Positions 1 through 10,686 of a DNA stretch of 64,000 nucleotides are shown piece by piece. The stretch is from Thiothrix unzii. Its GTDB lineage: Bacteria > Pseudomonadota > Gammaproteobacteria > Thiotrichales > Thiotrichaceae. The stretch is from NCBI RefSeq assembly GCF_017901175.1, contig NZ_CP072793.1, forward strand, positions 2,728,001 to 2,792,000. Reading direction: 5' to 3'. The position numbers and the translations under genes are program-made. The stretch's first letter is position 1. Each line of letters starts with the position of its first letter. A model generated the notes under the pieces. That model saw nothing but the letters and a program-made list of their open reading frames with translations. It had not been told where the DNA came from and did not search any database.

Positions 1-259
1 AGCGCGGGCCGATGTCAGTAAACAACTTACCAACGATTTCTTTATCACGTAAACGTGAGAAAGCGATACGGCGGTTGTGTACAGAATCTTCTTTAGCACG
101 AGTGATCAGCGGCTCTGCTACACGGCGCAATTCTTTGGCCTTAGGCAGAGTAGTCTTGATCGCTTCATGACGAAGCAGTGAATTTGTCAAAGCTTGCAGC
201 AAGGCTTTACGGGCACTGCTATCGCGGCTTAATTGACGACCAGTATTACGGTGACGCAT
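1..259 (-). CDS. rplQ: 50S ribosomal protein L17 (partial, C-terminus outside window)
   Basis: Large-subunit protein L17. The N-terminus begins [20 protein letters not shown], the family signature, at an ATG complementary to 257-259. The visible part runs through the conserved R-I-A-F-S-R-L-R stretch and leaves the window at base 1, so about 86 residues are seen of a usual 120-130. It is the last gene of the alpha operon, 25 bp after rpoA, as in other gammaproteobacteria. Confidence 0.95.
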   Translation of the reverse strand, partial: MRHRNTGRQLSRDSSARKALLQALTNSLLRHEAIKTTLPKAKELRRVAEPLITRAKEDSVHNRRIAFSRLRDKEIVGKLFTDIGPR

Positions 260-284
260 TTTCTATATCCTTCAAAACCCGTGG

Positions 285-1289
285 TTAAGCCACTTTGCTT
301 TCACGGTGATCAAGACCTGCGGGTGGCCAGTTATCTAACTTGGTTCCCAAAGTCAAACCATGCTGTGCAAGCACATCTTTAATTTCGGTCAGGGACTTCT
401 TGCCCAGATTCGGTGTTTTCAGCAACTCAGTTTCAGTACGCTGCACCAGATCACCAATATAGAACAGGTTCTCTGCTTTCAAACAGTTAGCTGAACGTAC
501 AGTGAGTTCCAAATCATCTACCGGCCGCAATAAAATTGGGTCGATTTCTGGTTGTGACTCTTCACGACGTACAGGCTCTTCAATCCGCAGATCAAAGAAA
601 ACCGCCAACTGCTGTTGCAGAATCTGCGCCGCCATACCGATGGATTCTTCAGCATTCACAGAACCGTTGGTTTGGATTTCCAAAACCAATTTATCCATGT
701 CAGTACGCTGTTCAACACGCGCACTGTCTACGTTATAAGCAACGCGCATGATTGGGCTATAACTAGCATCCAATACTAACGTGCCTAATGGCAGCTCTGG
801 AGAATCCGGGCCGCGACGTACAGAAGCTGGTTGATAGCCACGACCACGGGTAATGGTCAAGCTCATTTCCAGCTCAGTATCGTCTTTGGTAATGTGAGCA
901 ATAACGTGTGAAGGATCAATGATCTCAACATCGTGATCACGTTCAATATCTGCCGCCGTGACTACGCCCTTACCTTTCTTTTTCAAAGTTAAGGTAGCTT
1001 CGTCACGCGCATTCAAACGAATCGCCAACTTTTTGAGATTCAACAGAATCTCAACCACGTCTTCTTGCACACCTTCAATACTGGTGTACTCATGTACCAC
1101 GCCAGCAATTTGTACTTCGGTAATCGCACTGCCCGGAATAGAGGACAGCAGAATACGACGTAACGCATTACCTAACGTGTGACCGAAGCCACGCTCCAAC
1201 GGCTCAAGCGTAATGCGGAAGGTGTTTAAACCTGCCTCTTGCACTTGAACGTTGCGCGGCTTCAGCAATTCTGTTGTTTTCGAGGTCAT
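285..1289 (-). CDS. rpoA: RNA polymerase alpha subunit
   Basis: Alpha subunit of RNA polymerase, 334 residues against about 329 in E. coli. The N-terminal assembly domain (about 1-235) has the [20 protein letters not shown] motif used for dimerisation and beta contact. A short acidic linker leads to the C-terminal domain (about 250-320), with the [12 protein letters not shown] helix that contacts UP elements and activators and the [13 protein letters not shown] helix-hairpin-helix. It lies between rpsD and rplQ in the alpha operon. Nothing is unusual. Confidence 0.98.
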   Translation of the reverse strand: MTSKTTELLKPRNVQVQEAGLNTFRITLEPLERGFGHTLGNALRRILLSSIPGSAITEVQIAGVVHEYTSIEGVQEDVVEILLNLKKLAIRLNARDEATLTLKKKGKGVVTAADIERDHDVEIIDPSHVIAHITKDDTELEMSLTITRGRGYQPASVRRGPDSPELPLGTLVLDASYSPIMRVAYNVDSARVEQRTDMDKLVLEIQTNGSVNAEESIGMAAQILQQQLAVFFDLRIEEPVRREESQPEIDPILLRPVDDLELTVRSANCLKAENLFYIGDLVQRTETELLKTPNLGKKSLTEIKDVLAQHGLTLGTKLDNWPPAGLDHRESKVA

Positions 1290-1315
1290 ACTGGTCTCTC
1301 GAACCTGATCAGTGA

Positions 1316-1936
1316 TTACTTGGAATACAATTCCACAATCAGTGATTCATTGATTTCGGATGGCAGGTCGCTACGGTCTGGCACAGATTTAAATGTGCCT
1401 TTCAGTGCTTTCCCGTCCACGTCAACCCATGCAGGGAAACCGATCTGTTCTGCAACAGTTACAGCGTCCTGAATGCGGGTTTGCTTCTTGGACTTTTCAC
1501 GGATTTCGACAACATCACCCGCCTTCACTTGGTAAGAAGGGATATTGACGGTTTGACCGTTCACACTGATTGCCTTATGGCTAACCAACTGGCGAGATTC
1601 CGCGCGAGTGGAGCCAAAGCCCATGCGATAAACGACGTTATCCAGACGGCATTCTAACAGTTCCAACAAGTTTTCACCGGTGGAGCCTTTGCGACGTGCC
1701 GCTTCTTTAAAGTAGTTACGGAATTGACGTTCCAGCACACCGTAAATACGACGAACTTTCTGTTTTTCACGTAACTGCACACCGTAGTCAGACAAGCGTG
1801 CTTTATTTTCGCCGTGTTGCCCTGGAACTTTATCCAGTTTGCACTTCTTCTCCAGAGAGACACCACGACTCTTGAGGTAAAGGTCAGTGCCTTCACGTCT
1901 GCTGAGTTTGCAGGTAGGGCCAATATAACGTGCCAT
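1316..1936 (-). CDS. rpsD: 30S ribosomal protein S4
   Basis: Primary 16S rRNA-binding protein S4, 206 residues, the same length as in E. coli. It starts [19 protein letters not shown]. The S4 RNA-binding domain (about 95-155) is seen as [20 protein letters not shown]. In E. coli S4 also represses the alpha operon by binding a pseudoknot over the rpsM start. The equivalent leader here would be in 2734-2862. It is 26 bp upstream of rpoA. Confidence 0.97.
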   Translation of the reverse strand: MARYIGPTCKLSRREGTDLYLKSRGVSLEKKCKLDKVPGQHGENKARLSDYGVQLREKQKVRRIYGVLERQFRNYFKEAARRKGSTGENLLELLECRLDNVVYRMGFGSTRAESRQLVSHKAISVNGQTVNIPSYQVKAGDVVEIREKSKKQTRIQDAVTVAEQIGFPAWVDVDGKALKGTFKSVPDRSDLPSEINESLIVELYSK

Positions 1937-1948
1937 GATTATCTCCCG

Positions 1949-2353
1949 TTACACACGACGTTTCTTAGGTGGACGGCAACCGTTATGCGGGATAGGCGTA
2001 ACGTCCACGATAGTGTTGATCTTGAAACCGACGTTGTTCAACGCGCGGACAGCAGATTCACGACCAGGGCCAGGACCTTTGACTTCAACATCAAGGTTCT
2101 TCAAACCATAATCTTTAGCTGCATTACCAGCACGTTCGGCAGCAACCTGCGCTGCAAACGGGGTACTTTTACGTGAACCACGGAAACCAGAGCCACCGGA
2201 GGTTGCCCATGCCAGTGCATTACCCTGACGGTCAGTGATGGTCACGATAGTGTTATTAAATGATGCATGGATGTGCGCAACACCGTCTGTGACAGTTTTC
2301 TTGACCTTCTTACGAAGGTTAACAGTTGCACCTTTCTTAGGCTGTCTTGCCAT
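1949..2353 (-). CDS. rpsK: 30S ribosomal protein S11
   Basis: Platform protein S11 of the small subunit, 134 residues (129 in E. coli). Family motifs include [20 protein letters not shown] and the C-terminal [17 protein letters not shown]. It contacts the mRNA near the E site. It sits between rpsM and rpsD in the standard alpha-operon order, with gaps of 23 bp and 12 bp. Confidence 0.97.
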   Translation of the reverse strand: MARQPKKGATVNLRKKVKKTVTDGVAHIHASFNNTIVTITDRQGNALAWATSGGSGFRGSRKSTPFAAQVAAERAGNAAKDYGLKNLDVEVKGPGPGRESAVRALNNVGFKINTIVDVTPIPHNGCRPPKKRRV

Positions 2354-2376
2354 TACTTACTCTACCTGCGATCTAT

Positions 2377-2733
2377 TTATTTGCGAATCGGACGACGAGG
2401 GCCTTTACGGGTACGCGCATTCGTTTTAGTGCGCTGTCCACGCAGTGGCAAACCACGTCTGTGGCGGATGCCACGGTAGCAACCCATGTCCATCAAACGT
2501 TTGATGCTCATGGAAACTTCACGACGCAGATCGCCTTCAACAATAAATTTGCCTACTTCAAGACGAACGCGCTCAACTTGTTCTTCTGTCAAGTCACGGA
2601 TTTTGGTGCTAGGGACAATGTCCGCAGCTTTGCAAATATCCGCCGCGCGTGGACGACCAATACCATAAATGGCAGTAAGGCCGATTACCACGTGTTTATT
2701 GACAGGAAGATTAATACCCGCAATACGAGCCAT
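2377..2733 (-). CDS. rpsM: 30S ribosomal protein S13
   Basis: Head protein S13, 118 residues, as in E. coli. It starts [19 protein letters not shown], and the basic tail ends [18 protein letters not shown], which reaches toward the P-site tRNA. It is the first gene of the alpha operon. The 129-bp gap upstream (2734-2862) holds the expected S4-responsive leader region and a perfect hairpin (separate entry). Confidence 0.97.
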   Translation of the reverse strand: MARIAGINLPVNKHVVIGLTAIYGIGRPRAADICKAADIVPSTKIRDLTEEQVERVRLEVGKFIVEGDLRREVSMSIKRLMDMGCYRGIRHRRGLPLRGQRTKTNARTRKGPRRPIRK

Positions 2734-2796
2734 TAAAAACTCTCCAGACTACCGGAAAAGCCAGCGATTATGCCGGAACCTTTCGCTATTATCAAC

Positions 2797-2825
2797 AAAT
2801 AACCTCTGACCAGCAGAGGTTATTT
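2797..2825 (-). terminator. 12-bp hairpin between rpmJ and rpsM (spc terminator or alpha-operon leader)
   Basis: Perfect inverted repeat: arms 2797-2808 and 2814-2825, 5-nt loop. Read on the minus strand it lies after rpmJ and before rpsM, and the 3' arm ends in TTATTT, so it can act as a weak intrinsic terminator at the end of the spc cluster. The alternative is a structural part of the S4-binding alpha leader known from E. coli. The sequence alone does not decide. Confidence 0.55.
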
Positions 2826-2862
2826 CATAAATCCCATCGCACAGCATCGGGACAAAAACTTA

Positions 2863-2976
2863 CTAGCCTTGACGCTGCTTGTGGCGCGGATCAGAGCAAA
2901 TGATACGTACCACGCCATTTCTGCGGATAACCCGGCAGTTACGGCACAATTTTTTAACTGAAGCTCTAACCTTCAT
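2863..2976 (-). CDS. rpmJ: 50S ribosomal protein L36
   Basis: Small zinc-binding protein L36, 37 residues starting [16 protein letters not shown]. Cys11, Cys14, Cys27 and His32 form the zinc site of the classical (C+) type, so this is not the zinc-free paralogue. The ATG is complementary to 2974-2976 and the stop to 2863-2865. It follows secY by 26 bp and closes the spc cluster. Confidence 0.95.
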   Translation of the reverse strand: MKVRASVKKLCRNCRVIRRNGVVRIICSDPRHKQRQG

Positions 2977-3002
2977 GACAAAAACTCTCCAAGTGATTCA
3001 AA

Positions 3003-4352
3003 TCAGCGCACTGTGCCTGGGCGTGTCTGCGCTTTAAAGTTGGCTTTCTTCATCAAGCCTTCGTACTGGTGTGACATCATATGCGCTTGCAGTTGAGACA
3101 AAAAGTCCATGACTACAACTACGATAATCAACAATGAAGTGCCACCAAAATAGAAAGGCACATTCCAACCTAAGATCAAAAACTCTGGCAGTAAGCAAAC
3201 CAAGGTAATGTAAATGGCACCAACCGCAGTCAAGCGCGTCATTACACCATCAATGTACTTAGAAGTCTGCTCGCCCGGACGAATACCCGGAATAAATGCA
3301 CCTGCCTTCTTCAAATTCTCAGCGGTTTCACGGGAGTTAAACACCAGTGCCGTATAGAAAAAGCAGAAGAAAACGATAGCCATTGCATAGAACATTACGT
3401 ACAGCGGCTGACCAGGTTGCAGCATACTGAAGAAGTTTTTCAACCACTCCATGCCCTCACCTTCACCAAACCACTGGCCTAAAGTCGCTGGAAACAAAAT
3501 AATACTTGAAGCAAAGATAGGCGGAATAACACCAGCCATATTCAACTTCAAAGGCAAGTGACTAGACTGCCCCATCATCATTTTTCTACCTTGCTGGCGA
3601 TTTGCATAGTTAACCGTGATACGACGCTGACCGCGCTCCACAAAGATAACCAACGCGGTCACCAGTAAGACCAAAACCAACAACAAGATAATCAAGAACG
3701 GCGAAAGTTCACCTGTATTAACCAACTCCAAAGTACCGCCAATTGCGGCTGGCAAGCCTGCGACGATACCTGCAAAGATAATCAAGGAAATACCGTTACC
3801 AATACCACGCTCGGTAATCTGCTCACCCAACCACATCAAAAACAATGTGCCAGTCACCAAAGTAACAACAGTGGTAATAATGAAACTCACACCCGGATTC
3901 AATGCAATCGTCTGACCACCACCAATATCTTGACCACCCAAAGCCACGGCAACACCGAAACTTTGAAATAAGGCTAAACCAACAGTGCCGTAACGCGTGT
4001 ATTGCGTAATTTTGCGCCGACCGGATTCACCTTCTTTCTTCAGTTGCTCGAAAAAAGGAACAACGGTAGTCATTAACTGCACAATAATAGAGGCAGAAAT
4101 ATAAGGCATAATGCCCAAGGCGAAGACGCTCAGACGCTCCAACGCACCACCTGAAAACATGTTGAATACGCCGAGAATAGTACCGTTGTTCTGGTCAAAA
4201 AACTGCGTCATTGCCGCAGGATTTACACCAGGAACAGGAATATAAGTACCAATCCGATAAACGATCAACGCCAGCAGTACAAATACTAACCGCTGGCGAA
4301 TTTCGACCATGTTTCCAAAGCCCCCAAGAGAAGCTGTCGGGTTTTTGCGCAT
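3003..4352 (-). CDS. secY: Preprotein translocase channel subunit SecY
   Basis: Channel of the Sec translocon in the inner membrane, 449 residues (443 in E. coli), with ten hydrophobic segments. Recognisable stretches are [20 protein letters not shown] and the cytoplasmic loop [18 protein letters not shown], which binds ribosomes and SecA. Its partner secE is near 29,400. It is co-transcribed with the spc ribosomal genes between rplO and rpmJ, the usual place. Confidence 0.98.
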   Translation of the reverse strand: MRKNPTASLGGFGNMVEIRQRLVFVLLALIVYRIGTYIPVPGVNPAAMTQFFDQNNGTILGVFNMFSGGALERLSVFALGIMPYISASIIVQLMTTVVPFFEQLKKEGESGRRKITQYTRYGTVGLALFQSFGVAVALGGQDIGGGQTIALNPGVSFIITTVVTLVTGTLFLMWLGEQITERGIGNGISLIIFAGIVAGLPAAIGGTLELVNTGELSPFLIILLLVLVLLVTALVIFVERGQRRITVNYANRQQGRKMMMGQSSHLPLKLNMAGVIPPIFASSIILFPATLGQWFGEGEGMEWLKNFFSMLQPGQPLYVMFYAMAIVFFCFFYTALVFNSRETAENLKKAGAFIPGIRPGEQTSKYIDGVMTRLTAVGAIYITLVCLLPEFLILGWNVPFYFGGTSLLIIVVVVMDFLSQLQAHMMSHQYEGLMKKANFKAQTRPGTVR

Positions 4353-4367
4353 GAGTTTTATTGTCCG

Positions 4368-4802
4368 TTATTCTTCGATCTTGCCGCCCGCTGCTTCGAT
4401 TGCTTCACGTGCACCTTTAGTTACGCCCAGACCTTTTACAGTAACTGCACGATCAACCGCACCAGAAAGAATAATCTTAGCTTGCAGAGCTTGAGCATCA
4501 ATCACATTTGCTGCTTTGAGACTCAACATATCAATCATATCGCCATCAACTTTCGCTAATTCGCTTAAACGAACTTCGGCAGTACGACGACCGATGCGTG
4601 AAGTAAAGCCAAACTTTGGCAAACGACGATGCATAGGCATCTGACCGCCTTCAAAACCACGCTTGTTGAAGCCACTTTTACGAGCGTGCTGACCTTTATG
4701 TCCACGACCAGCCGTTTTGCCTAAACCGGAACCAATACCACGACCGACGCGAGTACGGACAGGACGGCTTCCCAGATCAGGTTGTAGTGTATTCAGTTTC
4801 AT
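4368..4802 (-). CDS. rplO: 50S ribosomal protein L15
   Basis: L15, 144 residues from the start [14 protein letters not shown] longer reading five codons upstream runs into the intergenic ribosome-binding region and is not preferred. The glycine-rich [19 protein letters not shown] segment is the family signature. It lies between rpmD (1-bp gap) and secY (15-bp gap). Confidence 0.96.
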   Translation of the reverse strand: MKLNTLQPDLGSRPVRTRVGRGIGSGLGKTAGRGHKGQHARKSGFNKRGFEGGQMPMHRRLPKFGFTSRIGRRTAEVRLSELAKVDGDMIDMLSLKAANVIDAQALQAKIILSGAVDRAVTVKGLGVTKGAREAIEAAGGKIEE

Positions 4803-4803
4803 C

Positions 4804-4992
4804 TTAAGCTTCCTCAACCTTGAGCATGTAGGAAATTTTGTTGATCATGCCACGGTTTTCTGGGGTGTCGATAACAGTGATAGGATTATGAATCCTACGG
4901 ATACCAAGACCACGGGCACACTGTTGGTGACTTTTCAGACGACCATTCAGGCTGCGCACCAACGTGAGTTTAAGCTGCTTTGCAGAAGTCAT
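4804..4992 (-). CDS. rpmD: 50S ribosomal protein L30
   Basis: L30, 62 residues starting [19 protein letters not shown], with the conserved [20 protein letters not shown] and [11 protein letters not shown]. The ATG at 4990-4992 (complement) is chosen over an in-frame ATG twelve codons upstream because that one would overlap rpsE and the family begins here. L30 is dispensable in some bacteria but present in most gammaproteobacteria. Confidence 0.95.
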   Translation of the reverse strand: MTSAKQLKLTLVRSLNGRLKSHQQCARGLGIRRIHNPITVIDTPENRGMINKISYMLKVEEA

Positions 4993-4996
4993 CTTC

Positions 4997-5506
4997 TTAC
5001 CCCTTAATCTGCTCAACGCTCTTACCACGTTTAGCAGCGATCATTTCAGGATCCTGCATAGAGGCCAGAGCCGCGATAGTAGCACGCACAACATTACCTG
5101 CGTTGCGAGTTCCCATACATTTAGACAATACGTTACGCACGCCTGCAACTTCTAGTACTGCACGCATCGCACCACCTGCGATAACACCCGTACCTTCAGA
5201 TGCTGGTTGTAAGTAAACACGTGCAGCACCCTGCTCATACTTGAGCGGATATTGTAGTGTACCGTCTACCAAAGAAACAGTCACTAAACTACGACGCGCT
5301 TGATCCATAGCTTTCTGGATTGCAGCAGGCACTTCACGCGCTTTGCCATAACCAAAACCTACGCGACCATTACCATCACCCACTACGGTTAACGCAGTGA
5401 AGCTCATGATACGACCACCTTTAACAGTCTTAGCAACACGGTTCACTTGAACCAACTTTTCTTGCAAACCGTCAGATGGTGCTGATGTATTTTCTGCCTT
5501 CGCCAT
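4997..5506 (-). CDS. rpsE: 30S ribosomal protein S5
   Basis: S5, 169 residues (167 in E. coli). The N-terminal double-stranded RNA-binding part has [20 protein letters not shown], where ram and spectinomycin-resistance mutations fall in E. coli. The C-terminal part has [20 protein letters not shown]. It takes part in decoding fidelity. Order rplR, rpsE, rpmD as usual, with short gaps. Confidence 0.97.
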   Translation of the reverse strand: MAKAENTSAPSDGLQEKLVQVNRVAKTVKGGRIMSFTALTVVGDGNGRVGFGYGKAREVPAAIQKAMDQARRSLVTVSLVDGTLQYPLKYEQGAARVYLQPASEGTGVIAGGAMRAVLEVAGVRNVLSKCMGTRNAGNVVRATIAALASMQDPEMIAAKRGKSVEQIKG

Positions 5507-5517
5507 TGGATAAATCC

Positions 5518-5871
5518 TTAGAATTTCAGACCGGCTTCACGTGCACTATCTGCCAGTGCCTTGATGCGACCATGATATTTAAAACCAGAGCGATCAAAAG
5601 CAACGGAGTCAATACCTTTTGCCAACGCACGCTCAGCAACCAACTTACCTACCGCAGTTGCAGCAGTGATGTTGCCTGTATACTCCAAACCTGTCCGCAA
5701 GTCTTTATCTAGCGTCGATGCAGAGGCCAAAACCTCAGAACCGTCGGAAGATACTACCTGTGCATAAATATGCAGGGAAGTACGGTGTACGCTCAGACGG
5801 TTGACGCGCAACTCGCGCATTTTCATGCGGGCGCGTTTGCCACGGCGAATACGGGATGTTCTCTTGTCCAT
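5518..5871 (-). CDS. rplR: 50S ribosomal protein L18
   Basis: L18, 117 residues, identical in length to E. coli L18. It binds 5S rRNA with L5 and L25. The basic N-terminus [19 protein letters not shown] and the C-terminal [19 protein letters not shown] are characteristic. It sits between rplF and rpsE with gaps of about 10 bp. Confidence 0.96.
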   Translation of the reverse strand: MDKRTSRIRRGKRARMKMRELRVNRLSVHRTSLHIYAQVVSSDGSEVLASASTLDKDLRTGLEYTGNITAATAVGKLVAERALAKGIDSVAFDRSGFKYHGRIKALADSAREAGLKF

Positions 5872-5881
5872 CTATGTCACC

Positions 5882-6421
5882 TTACTTCTTCTTCTTGGTC
5901 TCTTTGCGCAGAATCACTTCATCTGCATACTTAACACCTTTGCCCTTGTAAGGCTCTGGTGGACGGTAAGCACGAATTTCTGCTGCAACTTGACCAACTT
6001 TCTGCTTATCGCTACCACGTACCAAAATTTCTGTTTGGCTTGGGGTTTCGACGGTAATACCTTCCGGCATGTCATGCACGACCGGATGGGAAAAACCAAG
6101 ACTTAAGTTAAGTTTATTGCCTTGGGCTTGGGCACGATAGCCGACACCAACCAGTTGCAATTTCTTTTCAAAACCTTGGCTGACACCCATTACCATGTTA
6201 TTGGTCAAAGCACGTGTTGTGCCAGCCAATGCCCAAGCTTTAGAGTCATTCTCTTGCTTAGCACGGAATTTCAAGGTGTTATCTTCTTGGGAAACCTCGA
6301 CTGCTTCATGAACAGTGAAATCAAAAGCACCTTTACTGCCTTTGATATTGAGGTTTTGACCACTAATGCTGACCTCTACGCCCTTAGGCAGATCCAACAC
6401 TTTCTTTGCAATTCTTGACAT
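5882..6421 (-). CDS. rplF: 50S ribosomal protein L6
   Basis: L6, 179 residues (177 in E. coli), built of two similar domains. The C-terminal signature is [20 protein letters not shown], followed by a lysine-rich end. It binds 23S rRNA near the factor-binding site. It is flanked by rpsH (15-bp gap) and rplR. Confidence 0.97.
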   Translation of the reverse strand: MSRIAKKVLDLPKGVEVSISGQNLNIKGSKGAFDFTVHEAVEVSQEDNTLKFRAKQENDSKAWALAGTTRALTNNMVMGVSQGFEKKLQLVGVGYRAQAQGNKLNLSLGFSHPVVHDMPEGITVETPSQTEILVRGSDKQKVGQVAAEIRAYRPPEPYKGKGVKYADEVILRKETKKKK

Positions 6422-6436
6422 GTCAAAGTCCGCCTT

Positions 6437-6832
6437 TTATTCAACCACACAGAGGACTTCGCCACCTTGACCAGCCGCACGGGCAGCGCGATCACTCATG
6501 ACACCTCTGGACGTGGAAATAATAGCAATACCATAACCACCCATTACTTTAGGCAGCTCATCTTTACCACGGAAGATACGCAAACCCGGACGGCTTACAC
6601 GCTTCACGCTACTGATGACTGGTTTGCCCTGGAAATACTTCAGCTTTACTGTGGTTACAGGCTTGCCTTCGGCTTCACCCGCTTCAAAACCCGCAATATA
6701 ACCTTCTTCTTCCAGCACGGCTAAAATAGCCTTTTTCTGCCGCGAGGCAGGGAAAGTAACATTCACCTTATTAGCACGCTGCCCGTTACGAATTCGAGTC
6801 AGCATGTCGGCGATAGGATCACTCATACTCAT
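6437..6832 (-). CDS. rpsH: 30S ribosomal protein S8
   Basis: S8, 131 residues. It starts [20 protein letters not shown] and ends in GGEVLCVVE; the [18 protein letters not shown] segment is the family signature. In E. coli S8 is the translational repressor of the spc operon, acting at the rplE start. I did not attempt to fold the corresponding target here. Confidence 0.97.
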   Translation of the reverse strand: MSMSDPIADMLTRIRNGQRANKVNVTFPASRQKKAILAVLEEEGYIAGFEAGEAEGKPVTTVKLKYFQGKPVISSVKRVSRPGLRIFRGKDELPKVMGGYGIAIISTSRGVMSDRAARAAGQGGEVLCVVE

Positions 6833-6844
6833 ATTATCTCTCCC

Positions 6845-7150
6845 TTACCAACTTGCCTTAGTGAGACCCGGAACGTCACCGCGCATCGCTGCTTCACGCA
6901 ATTTGTTACGGCATAAACCGAACTTACGATAAACAGCGTGTGGACGACCTGTTAATCTGCAACGGGTCATTTGGCGAACTGGACTACTATCGCGTGGTAA
7001 CTTTTGCAGTTTTTCAACAGCTTCCATTACTGACTCATAAGAGCTTTCTGGATTGCTGATGATAGCTTTGAGTGCATCACGCTTGGCTGCATATTTCGCA
7101 ACAGATTCAGTCCGGCGTGTTTCACGAGCGATCATGGATTTCTTAGCCAT
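6845..7150 (-). CDS. rpsN: 30S ribosomal protein S14
   Basis: S14 of the long, zinc-free type, 101 residues as in E. coli. It starts [15 protein letters not shown] and ends [11 protein letters not shown]. The short zinc-ribbon form would be about 61 residues with four cysteines, which this is not. It lies between rplE and rpsH, 12-15 bp from each. Confidence 0.96.
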   Translation of the reverse strand: MAKKSMIARETRRTESVAKYAAKRDALKAIISNPESSYESVMEAVEKLQKLPRDSSPVRQMTRCRLTGRPHAVYRKFGLCRNKLREAAMRGDVPGLTKASW

Positions 7151-7165
7151 TAGATCTTTATCCTC

Positions 7166-7708
7166 TTACTGCTGTCTGAAAGGGAATTTGAATGCTTCTA
7201 GCAATGCTCTTCCCTCTGCGTCAGTTTTTGCGGTGGTGGCAATCGTAATGTTCATACCACGCAATACGTCAATTTTGTCGTACTCGATCTCTGGAAAGAT
7301 GATCTGCTCTTTGACACCCATGTTGTAGTTACCACGACCATCAAAGGCACGCGGACTAAGACCACGAAAGTCACGGATACGCGGAATGGAAATATTAACC
7401 AAACGATCTAAAAATTCGTACATTTTCTCACTACGCAGAGTGAGCATACAGCCAATCGGCCAACCATCACGAATTTTGAAACCAGCAACAGACTTACGGC
7501 TCAATGTAACCACGGGCTTTTGACCTGCAATTTTTGACATATCACCTGTTGCGTGTTCGATAATCTTCTTATCACCGACAGCTTCACCTAAACCCATGTT
7601 CAGGCTGATTTTCACCAGCTTCGGCACTTCCATCACATTTTTGTACCCGAACTTGTCCGTCAATTCCTTGACGACAGTATCGCGGTAATACTGTTGCAGT
7701 CTCGACAT
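7166..7708 (-). CDS. rplE: 50S ribosomal protein L5
   Basis: L5, 180 residues (179 in E. coli). It carries 5S rRNA and contacts the P-site tRNA across the subunit bridge. Signatures are [20 protein letters not shown] and the C-terminal [20 protein letters not shown]. It follows rplX by 8 bp. Confidence 0.97.
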   Translation of the reverse strand: MSRLQQYYRDTVVKELTDKFGYKNVMEVPKLVKISLNMGLGEAVGDKKIIEHATGDMSKIAGQKPVVTLSRKSVAGFKIRDGWPIGCMLTLRSEKMYEFLDRLVNISIPRIRDFRGLSPRAFDGRGNYNMGVKEQIIFPEIEYDKIDVLRGMNITIATTAKTDAEGRALLEAFKFPFRQQ

Positions 7709-7716
7709 TTTACACC

Positions 7717-8034
7717 TTAAGCGTCTACGCGCTCACCATTGGACTTAAAGACACGGATTTTCTTACCATCGTCCAGGAGCTTGAATCCAACGCGGTCACC
7801 CTTGCCAGTGGCAGGATTGACCAGCATCACATTTGAGGCATCCATTGGCATTTCTTTTTCAATAATGCCACCTTGAACACCTGCATTTGGGTTCGGCTTA
7901 ACGTGTTTCTTAACACGGTTAACACCTTGAACCAAAATTTTACCTTCTTCCAACACCTGCATGATCTTGCCGCGACGGCCTTTATCTTTGCCGGTGATGA
8001 CAACCACTTCGTCACTACTGCGAATCTTACGCAT
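7717..8034 (-). CDS. rplX: 50S ribosomal protein L24
   Basis: L24, 105 residues, an early assembly protein of the large subunit. It starts [20 protein letters not shown], whose last part is the KOW motif. [19 protein letters not shown] follows. It lies between rplN (28-bp gap) and rplE (8-bp gap). Confidence 0.96.
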   Translation of the reverse strand: MRKIRSSDEVVVITGKDKGRRGKIMQVLEEGKILVQGVNRVKKHVKPNPNAGVQGGIIEKEMPMDASNVMLVNPATGKGDRVGFKLLDDGKKIRVFKSNGERVDA

Positions 8035-8062
8035 TTTGTCACCTACTTCTGTCGTTGCAGTC

Positions 8063-8431
8063 TTACAGCACTTCAGGTGCTAGAGAAATAATTTTCATGA
8101 ACTTCTCACCGCGCAATTCGCGGGTGACAGGCCCGAAGATACGAGTACCAATCGGATCCAATTTATTGTTCAGCAGAACCGCAGCATTGTTATCAAAGCG
8201 AATCTTAGAGCCGTCGTTACGACGAACACCGTGCGCAGTACGCACGATAACAGCACTATAAACATCGCCTTTTTTCACTTTACCACGCGGGATCGCATCT
8301 TTGATGCTGACTTTGATGATGTCACCAATGCCTGCATAACGACGATGAGAACCGCCCAGAACTTTGATGCACATAACTCGTTTGGCACCACTGTTATCTG
8401 CAACTTGCAGAATAGATTGCATCTGGATCAT
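8063..8431 (-). CDS. rplN: 50S ribosomal protein L14
   Basis: L14, 122 residues (123 in E. coli). It starts [20 protein letters not shown] and ends [11 protein letters not shown], both highly conserved. It forms bridges to the small subunit. It is the first gene of the spc set here but follows rpsQ by only 16 bp, with no hairpin seen, so S10 and spc are probably read together. Confidence 0.97.
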   Translation of the reverse strand: MIQMQSILQVADNSGAKRVMCIKVLGGSHRRYAGIGDIIKVSIKDAIPRGKVKKGDVYSAVIVRTAHGVRRNDGSKIRFDNNAAVLLNNKLDPIGTRIFGPVTRELRGEKFMKIISLAPEVL

Positions 8432-8447
8432 TTATGTTCTCCGTCCC

Positions 8448-8717
8448 TTATGCCTGGCCTGGGGCGCGTTCAACAACTTTGATCAAGGTCCAGTGCTTTG
8501 TTTTAGACAAAGGACGGCATTCCTTGAACAGTACGGTATCACCTTCATGACATTCATTATTTTCATCATGAACGTGATATTTTTTAGAACGCTTAATAAA
8601 CTTACCGTACATCTCGTGCTTAACCTGACGTTCCATCAGTACCACGATTGACTTGTCCATTTTGTCGCTAACTACGCGACCCATCAAGCTGCGCTCGACT
8701 TTTGCTTCTTCGCTCAT
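8448..8717 (-). CDS. rpsQ: 30S ribosomal protein S17
   Basis: S17, 89 residues, an OB-fold primary rRNA-binding protein. Motifs are [20 protein letters not shown] and [20 protein letters not shown]. It is 2 bp from rpmC upstream and 16 bp from rplN downstream, consistent with a continuous operon. Confidence 0.96.
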   Translation of the reverse strand: MSEEAKVERSLMGRVVSDKMDKSIVVLMERQVKHEMYGKFIKRSKKYHVHDENNECHEGDTVLFKECRPLSKTKHWTLIKVVERAPGQA

Positions 8718-8719
8718 CG

Positions 8720-8917
8720 TTACTCACCTGCAACTTGCTTTTGAGCAAGCACTGTCTTGATCCGGGCAATTTGATGACGCACACGCTTCACTTCGGAAGG
8801 ACGCGACAACTGACCAGCGGCTTTTTGCATACGCAGCTTGAACTGCTCTTTCAGATTTTCCAGCAATTCCGCTTTCAGCTCGGCTGCTGTCTTTTGCTTA
8901 AGTTCGGCTGCTTTCAT
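8720..8917 (-). CDS. rpmC: 50S ribosomal protein L29
   Basis: L29, 65 residues from the ATG at 8915-8917 (complement), which overlaps the rplP stop by one base (TGATG). A GTG one codon earlier is possible but less likely. The protein is two long helices, with [20 protein letters not shown] as the recognisable core. It sits beside the exit tunnel in the docking area for SRP and trigger factor. Confidence 0.94.
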   Translation of the reverse strand: MKAAELKQKTAAELKAELLENLKEQFKLRMQKAAGQLSRPSEVKRVRHQIARIKTVLAQKQVAGE

Positions 8918-9330
8918 CACATCACCTGACGAGAAACGAATGTAGTTTTCATCGGTAGTTTGGCAGCAGCAAGACGGAACGCCTCACGTGCAATTTCTTC
9001 TGCCACACCTTCGATTTCATAAAGAACCCTGCCTGGCTGGATTTGTGCAACCCAGTATTCAACGTTCCCTTTACCTTTACCTTGACGAACTTCCAGCGGT
9101 TTTTTGCTGATCGGCTTGTCAGGGAATACACGAATCCAGATTTTACCGCCACGGCGTACATAACGGTTAATTGCACGACGCGCTGATTCAATTTGACGCG
9201 CTGTCAAACGACCACGTTCTGTTGCTTTTAAACCGAATTCACCGAAGCTGACTTTACTTCCCGCCAAAGCAAGACCACGATTACGGCCTTTAAATTGCTT
9301 GCGGAACTTGGTTCTCTTGGGTTGTAACAT
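8917..9330 (-). CDS. rplP: 50S ribosomal protein L16
   Basis: L16, 137 residues (136 in E. coli). It starts [20 protein letters not shown] and carries [20 protein letters not shown]. It helps place the acceptor end of the A-site tRNA. Its stop overlaps the rpmC start by one base, which suggests coupled translation. Confidence 0.97.
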   Translation of the reverse strand: MLQPKRTKFRKQFKGRNRGLALAGSKVSFGEFGLKATERGRLTARQIESARRAINRYVRRGGKIWIRVFPDKPISKKPLEVRQGKGKGNVEYWVAQIQPGRVLYEIEGVAEEIAREAFRLAAAKLPMKTTFVSRQVM

Positions 9331-9342
9331 CTCAAACCTCTA

Positions 9343-10050
9343 TCACTTCTTCTTTCTGCCTTGACCTTGGCTTTGTTGGCCGTGGCTTTGGCTAGATTGC
9401 TGTTTCTGTTCCAGGTCGAAGACTTCGCCCTTGTAGATCCAAACTTTCACACCGATGATACCATAGGTGGTGAGAGCTTCCGCAGTTGCATAGTCAATGT
9501 CGGCACGTAAAGTATGGAGAGGCACGCGGCCCTCACGGAAGAACTCTGTACGAGCAATTTCCGCACCATTCAAACGTCCTGCAACACAAACTTTGATACC
9601 TAATGCACCCAAGCGCATTGCATTTGCTACGGCACGCTTTGCAGCACGACGGAACATAATGCGACGCTCAAGCTGGCTTGCGATACTTTCTGCAACCAGT
9701 TGAGAATCCAGCTCAGGCTTACGAATTTCTTCAATATTCAACTTAACATTGTTGACATTAAGCTCAAGGATACTAGCAGTTTCAGCACGCAACTTCTCAA
9801 TGTCCGCACCTTGCTTACCAATAACCACACCCGGACGTGCCGTGTGAATGGTAATAAAAGCAGACTTTGCTGGACGCTCAATTTGAATGCGGCTAACAGA
9901 AGCTTCTTTCAACTTCTTCTTCAAGAATGTGCGGATTTCCAAGTCTTTATACAAGAAATTGGCGTAATCTTTACCTTCCGCGTACCACTTGGAGCGCCAG
10001 TCTGCCGCGATACCAAGACGGATGCCGGTTGGATGTACTTTCTGACCCAT
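9343..10050 (-). CDS. rpsC: 30S ribosomal protein S3
   Basis: S3, 235 residues (233 in E. coli). It starts [20 protein letters not shown]. The KH domain shows [13 protein letters not shown], and the C-terminal part has [14 protein letters not shown]-like residues at the mRNA entry helicase. The last 25 residues are rich in glutamine and serine before a KKK end, a low-complexity tail typical of the variable S3 C-terminus. Confidence 0.97.
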   Translation of the reverse strand: MGQKVHPTGIRLGIAADWRSKWYAEGKDYANFLYKDLEIRTFLKKKLKEASVSRIQIERPAKSAFITIHTARPGVVIGKQGADIEKLRAETASILELNVNNVKLNIEEIRKPELDSQLVAESIASQLERRIMFRRAAKRAVANAMRLGALGIKVCVAGRLNGAEIARTEFFREGRVPLHTLRADIDYATAEALTTYGIIGVKVWIYKGEVFDLEQKQQSSQSHGQQSQGQGRKKK

Positions 10051-10059
10051 ACTAAAACC

Positions 10060-10392
10060 TTATTTCTCGCCAACAGCGACGGTAATGTGACTGGTACGCT
10101 TCAGGATGCGATTTGCACGACCTTTAGCACGTGGCATGATGCGTTTCATGGTAGGACCTTGATCAACGAAAACACGAGTAACGTGCAAATCATCAACATC
10201 CGCTCCATCATTATGCTCAGCGTTAGCAATCGCGGATTCCAGAACCTTCTTCAGCATTTCAGCAGCCTTTTTCGGGCTAAACGCTAAAATATTCAAAGCT
10301 TTATCCACCGGCAAGCCACGGATCTGATCAGCAACCAGTCGGCACTTCTGAGGTGAAATACGCGCAAAACGTAAATGTGCTGCAACTTCCAT
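10060..10392 (-). CDS. rplV: 50S ribosomal protein L22
   Basis: L22, 110 residues, as in E. coli. Its extended loop lines the exit tunnel and is where macrolide-resistance changes occur in other species. Recognisable stretches are [20 protein letters not shown] and [20 protein letters not shown]. It lies between rpsS and rpsC. Confidence 0.96.
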   Translation of the reverse strand: MEVAAHLRFARISPQKCRLVADQIRGLPVDKALNILAFSPKKAAEMLKKVLESAIANAEHNDGADVDDLHVTRVFVDQGPTMKRIMPRAKGRANRILKRTSHITVAVGEK

Positions 10393-10401
10393 CTCTACCT
10401 C

Positions 10402-10674
10402 TTACTTCGACTTCTTGTCGGCAACGTGACCACGGTAAGAACGGGTCAGAGCAAACTCACCCAACTTATGGCCTACCATATTTTCATTAACCAGCACCGG
10501 AATATGCTGCTTGCCGTTATGCACCGCTACCGTCAAGCCAATAAATTCTGGCAGGATCATAGAGCGGCGTGACCATGTTTTGATTGGACGACGATCGTTA
10601 GCAGCTTTAGCAGTTTCGATCTTCTTCATCAGGTGATGGTCAACGAAAGGACCTTTTTTGAGTGAACGTGGCAC
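10402..10674 (-). CDS. rpsS: 30S ribosomal protein S19
   Basis: S19, 90 residues, a head protein that pairs with S13. It starts [20 protein letters not shown] and carries the [20 protein letters not shown] signature. Gaps are 12 bp to rplB upstream and 9 bp to rplV downstream. Confidence 0.97.
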   Translation of the reverse strand: MPRSLKKGPFVDHHLMKKIETAKAANDRRPIKTWSRRSMILPEFIGLTVAVHNGKQHIPVLVNENMVGHKLGEFALTRSYRGHVADKKSK

Positions 10675-10686
10675 TGTTTAATCCTC

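Noticed and set aside
502-1182. Plus-strand reading frames across rpoA and the ribosomal genes
   Set aside because: They lie antisense to strongly conserved genes, have no recognisable domains and no ribosome-binding sites. The same holds for the long plus-strand frames opposite fusA, rpoC, rpoB, tamB and tamA.
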